Source of the DNA: Erigeron canadensis
Lineage: Eukaryota; Streptophyta; Magnoliopsida; Asterales; Asteraceae
Direction of reading: 5' to 3'
Assembly: GCF_010389155.1 (NCBI RefSeq)
Contig: NC_057768.1
Span: 40,589,633-40,653,632 of the forward strand
Length of the DNA stretch: 64,000 nucleotides
The notes under the pieces were generated by a model. The model did no database searches and was not told where the DNA came from. It worked only from the letters and a program-made list of their open reading frames with translations. The position numbers and the translations under genes were made by a program. Shown in pieces: positions 20,998 to 32,751 of the stretch (positions within the stretch are counted from its first letter, which is position 1; every line of letters starts with the position of its first letter).

Positions 20998-21980
20998 TCG
21001 GTTTAATATCCCATTTGCATGCTCAAATACATTTATCTTATTTTTGTTCTTATAAATATCTTTCAATTTAAAGTTATGTATATTGATTGGTATTCTAAAT
21101 TTCGTTGACTCCTAACGTCAATTAAAAAATTAATGTATTTCGAAAAAATTAAGACTGCATCGGTTGAGCGGGCCTGTAGCCCCGACTACTCTTACCCTTA
21201 AGGTAGTTCCCCCCCATGTCGAAAACCTGTTTAACCGGTATGTGTAGGTTGGCTTGTTTTTTCTTGCAGAAAGTTGAATTGGTGGATTTTTTTTTATTTC
21301 TAATGGGAAAAAATTAGATTAAGTTTAGTTGTTTTTTTTTTTTTGAAAGGTAGATTAAGTTTAGTTTATAAAACAAAAATCCTATCCTTGAATGGATGAT
21401 GAAGGATTGTGATATGTCAAAAACTCCGGTGGATAAGACACGGGCGGCTAGTCTAGTGGGAGAGATGCCATTTGGGAGACTTCACTTTTGTTGTGAGGGT
21501 GAATTTAAGCAAGGCACATCAATCATATATAGATATGAAAATACACACTAACTGAGGGTACAAAATTTTGAATAAAAACAAACAACAATTTGTAGGAATA
21601 TAAATCATCGGTTGCGTTAAAACACCTATGATAACAAATGTGTCGTTTTCACTCCATGACGACTACCCAAGTTTGTATCAAAACAAAACATGATGATTAG
21701 AGGGTAACACCACCAGACAAAACTCAACCCGACCAAGGTATTAGCAGTGACGTCGCTGCTAATACTCTGACACTGACAGGGGGAGCGCTAATTTTTCGTT
21801 CAGATTTACCATTACAGACATGGGGGCCTGCAGTATAAACGGCGACTTCGCTGCTAATACCCTCTGTGGTGGGGTTACACATTTCCCCTGGTGGGGTTAC
21901 ACATCCCATTATGTTTTTGTAGCAAAATATTTAGGCTTGGCTCAATTGCAGGGCAAAAGGATCCAAAGTCTAAGATTAGG
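20998..21980. other. Intergenic DNA with a dyad-rich patch
   Basis: No gene. A GC-richer patch at 21148-21240 is unassigned. 21738-21765 is a near-perfect palindrome centred on GACGTC, a partial copy (CGACTTCGCTGCTAATACC) lies near 21842, and GTGGGGTTACACAT is repeated at about 21873 and 21893. These look like pieces of an unidentified transposon. Confidence 0.45.
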
Positions 21981-22228
21981 GGTTGTTTGATATATGTGAA
22001 TGATAAATAATAGAATTAAAACAAAGAATGGAAAGAGAATTGAACAAAGAAAAGTGGAATGATTCCTTTATTTGGTATAACAAAAGAATCAATATTTTTA
22101 TTTATTTATTTTTCTATAATTAGCTTATTTTCAAAAGGTTTGTAGACCCGTCGACGTATAGGAATGAAAACATATATGCGTTATTATAATCATGATTGTT
22201 GGCAACATATATGCGTTATTAATAGTTA

Positions 22229-23033
22229 ACTAGATTTTAGACCCATGTTCAACACTGGACACGGGATTTACGATATTAACAATATTAGATCTCCATACAT
22301 TTAAGTCATAAAAGCTTACAATTTTAAAAAAACACGGTTTTAAGTGTTATATTATTTGCAAGTTGTAGTACGATAATCATAGGTTCCTCACTGTCATTAT
22401 TAGCCTAGACATATTGATGGAATTGTTTGCCGTAGTCATTCCACAAGGCACATGCTTTATATAATAATTTCTTCATTATAGAATATTTTGAAACAGATGT
22501 ACTCATAATGTGATATTATTAGGAAAAATAATTAAGAACTAAAATATAAACATATTTGTGATACTGTACTTGACACTCAAGTATATGTATTTAATCATGA
22601 TGCGCGTTCATAACACGCATATGTTTATTTTCAATCACTTGTTCTATGATAATGTGATAACAATTAGGATTGTTTTTATATTATTTGATAACAATTAGAA
22701 CTCTTCTAAATTTTTTTTGTTTAATTAAATGATTGTAAATTCTACAAAATTCTCTCAAGTTTAATGGCTAAAAATAAATATAAATGAAGTATTCAGGGCT
22801 AAAAAGTGTAAATTATTGATGGAAAACAAAAATGTGTAAATTAATGAGACTTTTTCAACAAATTAATATAAATATTAATATAATAATATATTTGGATAAT
22901 GATTATTATGATTTTTAATTTGTAGTTTATCTAAATGATGACATCATCAAAAGTCAATTTGATGAAATCGAACGATGTGATTGGTTAATTAGTCATTAGT
23001 TCAACTGTCTTATAGTATATATTAAGATTAAGA
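22229..23033 (-). mobile_element. Helitron family B, complete 805 bp copy (minus)
   Basis: On the minus strand it begins A|TCTTAATCTTAATATATAC and ends with a hairpin (CCCGTGTCC agtgtt GAACATGGG), then TCTAAAAT and CTAGT, with T next. Both Helitron ends are therefore present. It has no coding capacity. It is the best reference for the partial copies at 10137, 20068 and 57330. Confidence 0.75.
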
Positions 23034-23340
23034 TATAAAAAGACGAAACCAACTAGCAAATTACATGTTTCATTGAAATCAATAAGAAATGAATATATGG
23101 ATTACATCAAACAACAACATTGTCGTTACATTAAACAAGTGGAGATGACTGATTAGAAAACACCAGACGAAGAGGAAGATAAATCATAGGAGCAGATTGA
23201 TGATGAGAGCAGAATAAAAAGAAATCTTTAAAATCGCCAGAGAAGAATTAGGGATTAGGGTTCAAACTTTTTCATATTTAAATAACATATGCAGTGCACA
23301 TTACCCCTTTCTATCTAGCCGCAATCTGATCTTACAAATA

Positions 23341-23421
23341 TACGGGCCCTCTTTTGCCTTTCCTTTCTCTTCATTCTTTTGTATACGGGCCCTCTTTTGC
23401 CTATCCTTTCTCTTCATTCTT
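23341..23421. repeat. 43 bp tandem duplication
   Basis: TACGGGCCCTCTTTTGCC plus a CT-rich tail occurs twice in a row, from 23341 and from 23384, with one mismatch. Confidence 0.85.
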
Positions 23422-23566
23422 TGTGTTTTTGAGTGGAATCGAAAAGGTGGAAAGAAAATGACTTTTTAATTCCCCCATCTCATTCAATAGTTAAACCAAA
23501 CTAGGGATGGGGAATGGATTCCCTTTCTTACCATTCCATCCACATGCATCAAACACCCCAGCCCAA

Positions 23567-24924
23567 AACTTTCTAATGACTTCTTAATTATACATTTATA
23601 CGAGTAATGATAAATCTTACTAATAGATCAACCTAATTATCCTCTTAATCATGAGATGAAGCCACATGGGAAAATCAAGGGGGTAATGAATGAAAGATAA
23701 TGAGTGTATTACACATGTCAACATGTTGTGCTATTAAAAGGGTTATTAGGCTAAAGTTTTAGAAAAATCAATCATTTTCCTATACGGATTAACGCAATGC
23801 AAGACAGATGCTTTTCTCAAAACATCCATGATATATGGGGCCATAATTAATTATTTCCTAAAGGCTAAAACTACAAGACTTTGAATACTAGAAAGCGTAT
23901 AATTTTCATTGACAAACTTATCGATTATTATTTGAGGGCTTATTTCTTTTTCTCTTGTCTTAGGCCTGATTTTTTTGGTCATTTTCAGAGACAGAATCAC
24001 ATGTACAAGTTTAAGTAGCTATAGCTTATTATTTTTTACGATATGTCTTTGGACATTACTATCTGTAATAGATCTACAAGTTTAAGTGAGAGGGGAAATT
24101 TTCTTTTTTGCCCAAGTGTAGTTCAATTTTGCAATTTGCAAAACGAAAGGAAAATAATAAAAAAAAAACAGCAAAACTAGCTATATCTAAAGTATCAACG
24201 ATAAAAAAAAAAAAAAAATAGGCAACACAAAATCTGTTAAAACAACTACAGGAAACATTGATATTTGTATGATTAGAAATTTGGGTGTTGTGTACTTGTG
24301 TATTCAGACATCTCATCGCATATTCGCATGTGGGAAAAAAAGGGATTGTTGGGCTAATTTACTTGGGGGGCATGGTGTAACAGGCCGGGCTCATTTATGT
24401 TAGGTGGACTTACCTTATTAAAAAAAGGTTTGTTACATATTTTGGCCTGAGCATGGTTTGGTGATCAGTTAACAGTTGGTCTGGGCTGATTCCTCTTAGG
24501 TAGGCTTAACGTAATAAAAAAAATCTCTTCAATGTTGGGTTGAGGGTAGTCTAGTGGGTTGGGCTAGGCTCATTTTACCTTCATATATAATTTAAAATAT
24601 AAAATTGTTGTTGTATGTGGAGACCGAAGAGCAATTTAATTATCTTAAAATTTGATGTAAACATGTAACGATATTCAAATCTTTAATTGTGTCTTTTTAA
24701 ATTTGAAGATTATTTATGCAATAATTTAGCTAGTCGAGTGTCGTAACTTATCTGTACATCTCCCTTTTGTTCTAAAGGGTGGATTTGTGTTTGTTGCTCA
24801 TTGTATCGTACTATATATATATATCGTCAAAGTTAAACACCTTACTATGATGGAGTTTATCACTAAATGGGATAGAATAAGAAGGTTGACAGCAAATCTA
24901 ACTTTATTGATGTCTTACGTCATT
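23567..24924. other. Intergenic DNA
   Basis: AT-rich with poly(A) runs (24161-24169, 24203-24217). No gene or clear repeat. The minus ORF at 24074-24316 runs through these homopolymers and has no domain. Confidence 0.5.
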
Positions 24925-25186
24925 GGGTATGTTTGGTGAAAGTAGTTGGAGCTAAAGGCTGGGACTGAAACTGAAGAACTGGAGCTAGAGGCTGGGGTTG
25001 TAAAACTAAAGCTTTTAACTATATACTATTTGGCAAATAAGTTGAGAGATGTAACTAAAAAATGTAAATTACATTAAGGGACATGAAATTCAATGTTATA
25101 GGAAAAACAGACACATTTGACAAAGAAAGCTTTTATTTAAAGGCCTTAAGCCTCCAGCCCCCCAAAAGCCGTTACCAAACAGACAC
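24925..25186. mobile_element. hAT-like MITE, ~260 bp
   Basis: The left end GGGTATGTTTGGTGAAAG and the inverted right end (TGTGTCTGTTTGGTAACGG) share the TGTTTGG core, followed in both by GGAG(C/G) and AAGGC motifs. Target duplication is not clear. Confidence 0.5.
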
Positions 25187-25462
25187 ATTGTGTTTTATTA
25201 GTCTTGTATAGGATTGCTTAACATAAGATCATTTTCTACACTAAAAAGATAGATATCTAGTAGCATTGAATAGGTTTAGGGACCGGGAAATATATAAATC
25301 GGTGATCGATCAGCCCACAATCTGAAAGAACATTTGACAAAGAACCCCGTGGCATCTGCTAGGTTTCTGCTTCATAGTCGATGATGAGCTCTGAGATGTA
25401 ATTGTGTTTAACAATAAGAAATGATAATGAATATTCATGCACTGATATACATTTTATTAAGA
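25187..25462. other. Spacer between two DNA transposons
   Basis: No gene called. A short minus-strand open stretch ending ELIIDYEAET-stop near 25365-25400 looks exon-like but has no supporting context. Confidence 0.3.
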
Positions 25463-26307
25463 GAAAATTACCTAGATAGTCATATTTAATTTGGATGTAT
25501 ATGTCTAATTATGGACCCCTACAAAAGAAATTACTCATTTGGTCATAAGTTGATTACCAACTAATATTGATAGAAAAATTATTAACCAATCAAAACATGA
25601 CAAGACTTTTTTCATGAGATTCACATGTAAAAATTAATATACCCCATTGGTGTTTATATAATTGTGTAACATTGTAACCTACCTCCATAAGGATAATATT
25701 GGCTTAACATTTTTGATAAAAATTTCTCGAGATGATGAGCTTTGTTGCAAGTATGGTTGGCTTGTATGCATGATGAGAACTTTAATCAAGCAAAGAAAGT
25801 TTATAAGTTAGGAGGTGCGAAGGGGTTAGGGACAAGGGTTCCGTGGTTTCTTGAGAGATGATAGTGTGAAGGAGCATTCTTCTTCTTCTTCTTCACTTTT
25901 CTATTACCTTTTGAATACTCATGGTCATTAATTGTTGTCCTTGTAATAGTCTATGAACTCTAGTTCGGCATACGGGTTAAGCAGGTAAATGGGTCAAATA
26001 GCTTGAACATCGTCAAAAATGTATTCAAATGCCTAGATATTAAAACCTTCTAAAGATGGATACACGTGCATATCTCAAAATTCCTTTTCAAGATGTAAAC
26101 ATAAATGTTTTATGAGACATAGTTTGCAATGGTATTGCATACCAACGTTAGAAAACCTTGTTGTGTCACTACCTAAACATTCATGTTTCAATTGGTTAAT
26201 ATTATTTCTTACTATTATTGTTGGGTGGTAAAAAAGTTTATGACCAAATATGTAATTTTTTGTTTAGGTGTCTAAAATTAAACATATATACTCAAATATG
26301 ACATATA
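25463..26307. mobile_element. TIR transposon of ~845 bp carrying an exon-like fragment
   Basis: The left end (ATAGTCATATTTAATTTGG.. to about 25546) is mirrored by the right end (about 26230-26307). The shared blocks are GTCATATTT, TATATGT(C/T)TAATT and ATTTGGTCATAA. Between the ends lies a short coding-like segment (25739-25861). This is what a non-autonomous element with a captured gene piece looks like, but the superfamily is undetermined. Confidence 0.5.
25739..25861 (+). pseudogene. Exon-like fragment inside the TIR element
   Basis: An open stretch of 40 codons with balanced composition, starting ALLQVWLACMHD and ending GTRVPWFLER before TGA. Its codon use and amino-acid mix look like real protein, unlike the surrounding AT-rich DNA, and two stops precede it directly. 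I do not recognise the family. It may be a captured host exon or a scrap of transposase. Confidence 0.35.
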
Positions 26308-28068
26308 CCCAGCATCATCACAAAATGTCTCAATCCCCCTCATGAGAGCATCTTCAATGTATGATAGTTTTATAAAATGTTTTACAAATTAAAATATAAA
26401 TACTAATAAATACTAATATATTAGTAAATAACTTTTAAGTAACTTTATTTTATTTATAGGAAAAATATTATGTTTAGGGTTCATGGTTGAAATATTTAAA
26501 TTTTTTGTATTGAGGTAAAATCTCAGTGGTATCTTAGTCCTCCCATGAGGGTCTAAGGCCTGGGAGATATAAGTTCGAATTATGAGGGGACATGGTTTAC
26601 TCTCTGGAAATTCGAATGACCATTCGAACGTTAAAAGAAAATCAATTGTGAACTTCAATTAGTAAATGTAGCTGAGGTGATAAAAGCTAGCGATAGACAA
26701 CTTTGGATTATATATACAATTAATAATAGGAATTTGTTAAGGCACTGGTTATCAAGCATTTAATTAAGTTTATTTTTTATAATAAAATAAATACAGTTAA
26801 TATTATTATTAATCTAATAATAAAAATTATTGTTATTATACGAATCATAAATGCATATTTTCATAGTATTTTGTATAGTCTAACTCTATTAAATGCACGA
26901 TAACTAAATGCCTGAGCATTAGTTAGCAAATCCAATAATAAGTTAATCTTATTTTTTCAACATAAAAATTACCATAACTCACTTGGAAAACACTTATCGA
27001 TAATGGAAAACTATCCATATATAAGAATGATGTTATCAAATTTTATTTTGTTTTTTTAAAAGTAAAACACATGTTTCATCAATTATAAAGTAGTTTAGAT
27101 TAACTTTTAAATAAAAATTTATTATTGGTGTTGATTATTTACTTTGGTTAAATATACATATATAAAAATATTTAAATAAAACCAAACCAATAGAATGAAA
27201 GATTTGCAAAAGATCTTAATAGAAAGAACCATGATTAATTAACAAATATAATATTAGCTAGTGGATCAACTTAATTATAATATTCACCTTCACTATCTCA
27301 ACAATATAATATTACAAATCTTTTTCTTAAGTCAATAAATATAAATAGTGAAATCATCATGTAATTTATTAAAGATGATATAAATATCATCATTTTCCTA
27401 TAAATATACTATAATATATAAATTTTTTTAAAGTATAAGTCAGTAACACATAATTATGATATTTCCTTTAAAGTTAATATTTACTAAGATTAGATCTCAT
27501 TATTTATATATTCAAATCATTAATTCAACCTTGAAAAGGAAAATGATAATTATCTTTATTAATATACTTTTTTTTAAACGACATAATTATATTAAAAACT
27601 TATACATTACAAAGTAATATACTAAATATAATTGGTCACAAAACATCTGATATTGTCACTATGTACCACATGAGTTCATAGATAAATACTACAAATCATA
27701 AGTTCAAATCTTGTCAATAATCAAGTGGAAAAGTTATATCTTGTTATTTATATAAGATAACGATGAGTTACTGAGTATTAATTTTATGTCAGGCTCCCAA
27801 AACGACATAGTGGTAGAAAGGGCCCAATGATCATATCCATATACTCTTTATAATGAGGTTGATCTTAGTGTTTAAATTTTCCTTTAAAACCAAAGATTTT
27901 ATCTATATCTATGAAGTTCATTTTAAAAATTTAAGATCAAATTTACTAGCATAGTCGATAAAGTTGTTTGCTGATCCGGCTAATTAACCTTTGCCCTATA
28001 TTATAATTTATTTTTATAAATATTCTTTTTAATTAACTTCAACCGACACCACGTTTAAAAACAGGAAA
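26308..28068. other. Very AT-rich intergenic DNA with a tRNA-like relic
   Basis: 26525-26582 has CTCAGTGGTAT followed about 45 bp later by AGTTCGAATT. This A-box/B-box spacing is like a tRNA-derived SINE head, but the fold does not hold as a tRNA. The rest (26660-28060) is AT-rich with no gene seen. Confidence 0.4.
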
Positions 28069-28189
28069 ACGATCCCTACACAACAATTTTTAGTCATATA
28101 CAACACTGTGTGTATTATACAGTTGTACAGTATAACCATGTAATGCATATATTTGTTGTGTATGGCAAAAATAAGTTGTGTAGAGATTA
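28069..28189. mobile_element. Small MITE with ~40 bp TIRs, 120 bp
   Basis: The left end ACGATCCCTACACAACAATT and the reverse complement of the right end (TTAATCTCTACACAACTTAT) match, and the match continues through a second (A)TACACAAC block. The two arms leave a loop of only about 40 bp. No coding. Confidence 0.65.
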
Positions 28190-28544
28190 AGAACGAGCGG
28201 TTTCTTGCAAGGAGCTGTTGACCAAAATTTTAGCTGGTCCTTTTAATGACAAAAGAGGTTGGCAGTGTTTTTGTGGCCTAACGTGACTATTCATATATGC
28301 CTCTAGGATTAAAGTATTTGAATTTTAATATTTGATTTTAATCTATAGGTTAATATTCTCAGCTTTATTAGTAAAGTTTCGTTTTAATTTTAAAAGATTT
28401 CAATCATCCACATATCAATCATCCTATAGTTACAAATGATTTTTAGAGTAATTTTTAAAATAATAAATAATTCCGTTGCTACAAACGAGAGTAAAATAGA
28501 ATATATCCACCATGTACATAGTACACAAGATAACAAGGTATAGG

Positions 28545-28606
28545 CTAGCTTTCATCACTATCCACTTCCTGATATTCCCACTTTTGCAACAAGTCTTTCG
28601 TATACT
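28545..28606 (-). pseudogene. Orphan terminal-exon-like segment (minus)
   Basis: On the minus strand a polypyrimidine tract and GGTACAG precede a 62 bp open stretch that reads YTKDLLQKWEYQEVDSDES-stop. The acidic, polar C-terminus and the clean acceptor look like a final exon. No matching upstream exon was found nearby, so it is probably a gene fragment. Family unknown. Confidence 0.3.
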
Positions 28607-29248
28607 CTGTACCAAAAAGACAAAAACCATCACATTTTAACATTTGTTATATATAAAAGTTAACCACATTTTGTAAATAACAAAATTTTCTATTTGATAA
28701 TAGATAAATGTGTTTTAAACATTTCCGGGGTTAATACACTGAACATGAACGTGAACATGAACGTGAACATGAAATGCTATTCATGATGGGACTCATCACC
28801 ATCCATAGATTACTAGATTATTATAATTTTTAATTAATTTTGAGTATGACCTTTTCAATTAATATTTTCTTTAAAAGCTCTCTTTATAATATTTAAGAGA
28901 TATATACTAAAACATGTTACACATGAGTTTTCTAATCTACTAAGGGAGAAAGAAAAAAAGATAAGCTTGTTGTTATCGATCACATACATTTATAAAATTT
29001 ACTTCTAAATTGCTTGCCTATCGTAGCATCTTTCTTACAAAATTAAACTTGTACGTACCTTCAAACCTTGTATACATTGGAATTACTTGGATTCTATGTT
29101 TATAGCCGATAAATGGATCGATAATCTAAAGCAATTGTTAAATAATTGCATTTGCAATCTCTTCGCACACAATGATGTTATTAACTTATTATTATGATGA
29201 TATATATATGAGGTTAAGTCTCATATTTATAAGAAGGTGTCTAAAAAT
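28607..29248. other. AT-rich spacer
   Basis: Contains a short tandem repeat, CATGAACGTGAA (28743-28772). No gene seen. Confidence 0.45.
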
Positions 29249-29976
29249 ACTCCCAATATACTATTTAGACACCTATATAATCATTAATAATGTCATTAAA
29301 TACCTCTTTATTATTCTTAATCATTAAATATCTCTTTAAAAAACTCTCATTTATTAACTTTTTCTCTTTCTAATCATTACATAAAACATTTTTTATAATT
29401 TTTTTCATTAACACAATATATCTCATAATAAATTTATTTTTTTAATACTTTATAGATATGTTAATCTTTATATATAGTTGTGTTAGTGATATTATTAATA
29501 AAAAACTTATGTTTTTTTTATAAAAGTTCAAAAAGAAAATAAATAAAAATGAAAATTTTCAAAAACAACAACATATAATAACATAAATAAAAAAGAAATA
29601 TTTCAAAAACAATAACAAATATAATGACATTAAAATATCTAATCACTCATATCGACAAAAACTCTTTCATGCTCACAAAGTTGATCATATAAATCTAAAC
29701 ATTGCTTAAATATGGATTTTCATTGAGCTGCTGACGAACTAATAAAGAGAAATATATTGTGTTAATATAATGTTTTATAATAAAATGTAATGTTTTCATG
29801 AGATATATTGTGTTAATGTAGTGTTTTACAATAAAATGTTTTATGTAATCATTAAAAAGAGAAAAAGTTAATAAATGAAGGGTTTTTAAAGAGATATTTA
29901 ATGATAAAGAAGAATATAGAGGTATTTGATGACATTATTAATGATTATATAAGTGTTTAAATAGTATATTGGGGTA
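29249..29976. mobile_element. Long-TIR DNA transposon, ~730 bp
   Basis: The left arm (29249-about 29440) and right arm (about 29770-29976) are inverted copies about 190-200 bp long. They share CCCAATATACTATTTA, TATAATCATTAATAATGTCAT and ATTTATTAACTTTTTCTCTTT. The arms make up over half the element. The core (29460-29745) has only stop-rich remnants. The arm length suggests a Mutator-like or foldback element; target duplication is not resolved. Confidence 0.75.
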
Positions 29977-30355
29977 CATATAGCACGTAAATAAATGTGT
30001 CATAACTAAAATAATCATATTTTTTTTCTAGAAAACCGCATAAATTTTACTAAAAAACAACTAACAAAGGCTAGTTACTAGAATGTACATATATAATAAC
30101 AAATCTAGAATTAAAATAAAGTTAATACTCTAGACTCATCACGGGGCATTAATCGCGAAGATTACAAAGGAGGTGGAAAAAAATTCGTGTCAATCACAGT
30201 GACTCAATACACAAGAAAATTAAAAATTCCCAACAAATTAACAAAAGCCAAGCCACCGGTTTTTATTTCGTGGTGTTTTTAAAGAGTTTATTTTTTTAAA
30301 TTTGTTTTGTTATTTTTCACCTGCTTTGTTATCTATTATTTTAATATTTACCATT
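29977..30355. other. Spacer
   Basis: AT-rich, no gene seen. Confidence 0.5.
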
Positions 30356-30380
30356 GATATATATATATATATATATATAT
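30356..30380. repeat. (TA)n microsatellite
   Basis: Uninterrupted TA repeat directly before the next element. A second TA-rich tract follows that element at 30903-30928. Confidence 0.9.
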
Positions 30381-30388
30381 GAAAGTTA

Positions 30389-30892
30389 ATTTGAGTACAT
30401 TTGAAAAAAAAGTACAAAAGTACACTCTACAGTCGTTGGATCAAAGCTTTGGACGGATCAGATCAAGCCTTCTTCATCCTTCTCCAGACAGCAGCTTGTT
30501 TTTTCTCCGACGAGACTGCCTCCGCCAGCCACCACCTCCTTCTCCAGCGAGACAACCACCACCAGCCACCATCATCTCCGATTACCCCAACCACGGCGCC
30601 GACAGCAAGGGCTTCGCCCATACATTAGCAAACCGTCACTATCTCTTGGATCGTCGCCCATCAAATCCATACGATTCCCATATGCGTCCCTTGACAACCA
30701 GTTTAGAACGGATGAGGGCCACTAGCCCGTACCATTGCCCGAAAATGAATTTGACTCTCCACGAAAAGTCGCCGGAGGTGGTGGCGGTGGTTGTTCGCCA
30801 GAGAAGAAGGAAGAAGGAGGAGGTGTGGCGGTCGCTGGATAAGAAAAAAGAAGGTTGTACTTTTTGTATTTTTTTCCCCTTGTACTCAAAAT
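30389..30892. mobile_element. TIR element of ~500 bp with GC-rich core, inserted in TA-rich DNA
   Basis: The left end TTTGAGTACATTTG followed by AAAGTACAAAAGTACA is mirrored by the right end (reverse complement TTTTGAGTACAAGGGG followed by AATACAAAAAGTACAACC). The core is GC-richer than anything nearby and keeps one frame open across the whole element (30379-30894, 171 codons). That frame is Pro/Arg-rich without domains and begins outside the left TIR. It could be a captured fragment or chance. Confidence 0.55.
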
Positions 30893-30918
30893 AATACACC
30901 CCTATATATATATACATA

Positions 30919-32751
30919 TATATATATAGTAAAAAGATAAAATGAGAACCAATAAAATGTCGAGAAATGCGAGAACTGATATTTAATTAAAAGGTGGAGG
31001 GATAATATGGTAATATAGCAATTACAATTAGATTAATTATATTATATAATAAATAATTAAAAAAACCATCAATCCTTATCATTTACGGGAAATATATCTC
31101 ATTCTCTCACTTTGTTTCTATGAATTCGCTAATACATCATCAGGATTTCGTATTTTATGGACACAAGGACACCAGTGAAACGAATGACATACAATGTGTT
31201 CTAAAGTGACAAACATACATGGACATTAATGGAAACATGTGTTCTAACTATTATAACATATATCATTGATTGAAACAAACACACGTGTATAACCGATCAT
31301 AATTTACTATCTGCTTTAAAAACACATATACAAGTGATCAAATCTTAGAGAAATCCCTAACATTCATAAAATAACAGATTATTGCAGTTTGATCGATCCA
31401 CTTTCTTTCCCCTTAATTCCCCTGCCCCCAACGTGTTTGTCTTGTACTCCCTTCGCCTCTATTTGGATCACCTAACCGTCATTGTTTCTTTTTATATCCT
31501 CTCCGCGCATCTTGGCCCAATGATGATTCCCTTATACCTATTCACATTGTCACGACATCATTTTTCACACAGGTACATGATTTAACAAAGTTAACCCAAA
31601 TGATAACAAAACACATATTCACATTAAGAAGAATACATGTTTCCATATCCCATTATCGCATACCCAAATTTTAATTCTATCGACTTAAGAATAAACATAT
31701 GTTATCCGACTCACATATGTGTACAACATACAACAAATGTGTCCATATCCCATCATGACATATGAACTTGGAATCTTTGGTATGGATATCGATAGAACAT
31801 GTATACAATGGCACGATCACAATACGTTGAAGCATGTATCCATCCTATTATCTCCAGTTTACTGTATCTAAACAAGTTATACAATAACTTTTTATAAAAC
31901 AAAAAATAACTTGATGTACTATATCTAAACATATGTGTTCAGTCCATTATCACCAGTTTGATACATCAAACACATGTGTCCGTATCACAACCAAAGATTA
32001 CAACAACCATTAAATATGCCATTATTACAAAAAAAAAACAATATACTTGCAACCAAATACATAGTTTTTCAGATGTACCTTCATCGGATTCACTCGATGA
32101 ACCAGTTAAATGAATCGCTGTTTCTTTTTTATTGGTAAAGTTGCTAAACGATTACAACATTCTTGCCCTGTCACTCCTTCTAAATTCCTACTATTGAAAA
32201 AACAAGAAAAATACAAAACACAAGAATCGAAATTACTTATAAAAACACATGAATCGGAATTAGTTATAAAACCACATGAACCAACAGAATGAACAGATGA
32301 ATCAAACAAAAGAAAAAAATTTAGGTTAAAAGAAACCTCTTTTACTCCTCATCATCTCACAATCTTGTATTTATATTTGAAATTTTCCCCTTTAATTGAT
32401 CACGGATTCTTAATTGATAACACAAAACCATATATTTTTTTCTTCAGTTCCTAATTTTGTTTTGATTTTAGGATTAGATTGAATCTTCTAAAAAGGTTTT
32501 TGGAGTTTTACACGGAGTGTCTAGGGGGTTGAGGTTTGCGATTTTTTGTTTGTGTTTTTGTTTTAGTAATACTACTTTTTTATACCCATCCTGCCCTTTA
32601 TGTACGTTTCAGTCTTTTATTTGAATGCTTATTTACACAAATGCCATCAAATATTATTAACCATTGATTTGGATAATCTAATGGATTAGATTAGTTCTCG
32701 CAGTTCTCGACCTTTTACTAGTTCTCACAATAACTATATTTTATATATATA
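30919..32751. mobile_element. TIR transposon, ~1.8 kb, non-coding
   Basis: The left end (TGAGAACCAATAAAATGTCG then AGAAATGCGAGAACT) is mirrored by the right end (reverse complement TGAGAACTAGTAAAAGGTCG then AGAACTGCGAGAACT). TATATATA lies outside both. The interior is rich in CACATGTG-like and ACATATGT words (31180-32000) and has no transposase ORF. Confidence 0.65.

Larger units (their letters stand above)
21983..23566. mobile_element. Probable DNA transposon with GGGG-TGTTTGAT ends, host of a nested Helitron
   Basis: The left end GGGGTTGTTTGATATATGTG is mirrored by the right end (reverse complement GGGGTGTTTGATGCATGTGG). Both are followed by (G)AATGG/AAAG-rich sub-termini, as in hAT-like plant elements. 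I could not fix a target duplication. A Helitron (22229-23033) is inserted inside. Confidence 0.4.

Noticed and set aside
26525..26582. Possible tRNA gene (CTCAGTGG and GTTCGAATT boxes)
   Set aside because: The acceptor and anticodon arms do not pair; at most it is a tRNA-derived repeat relic.
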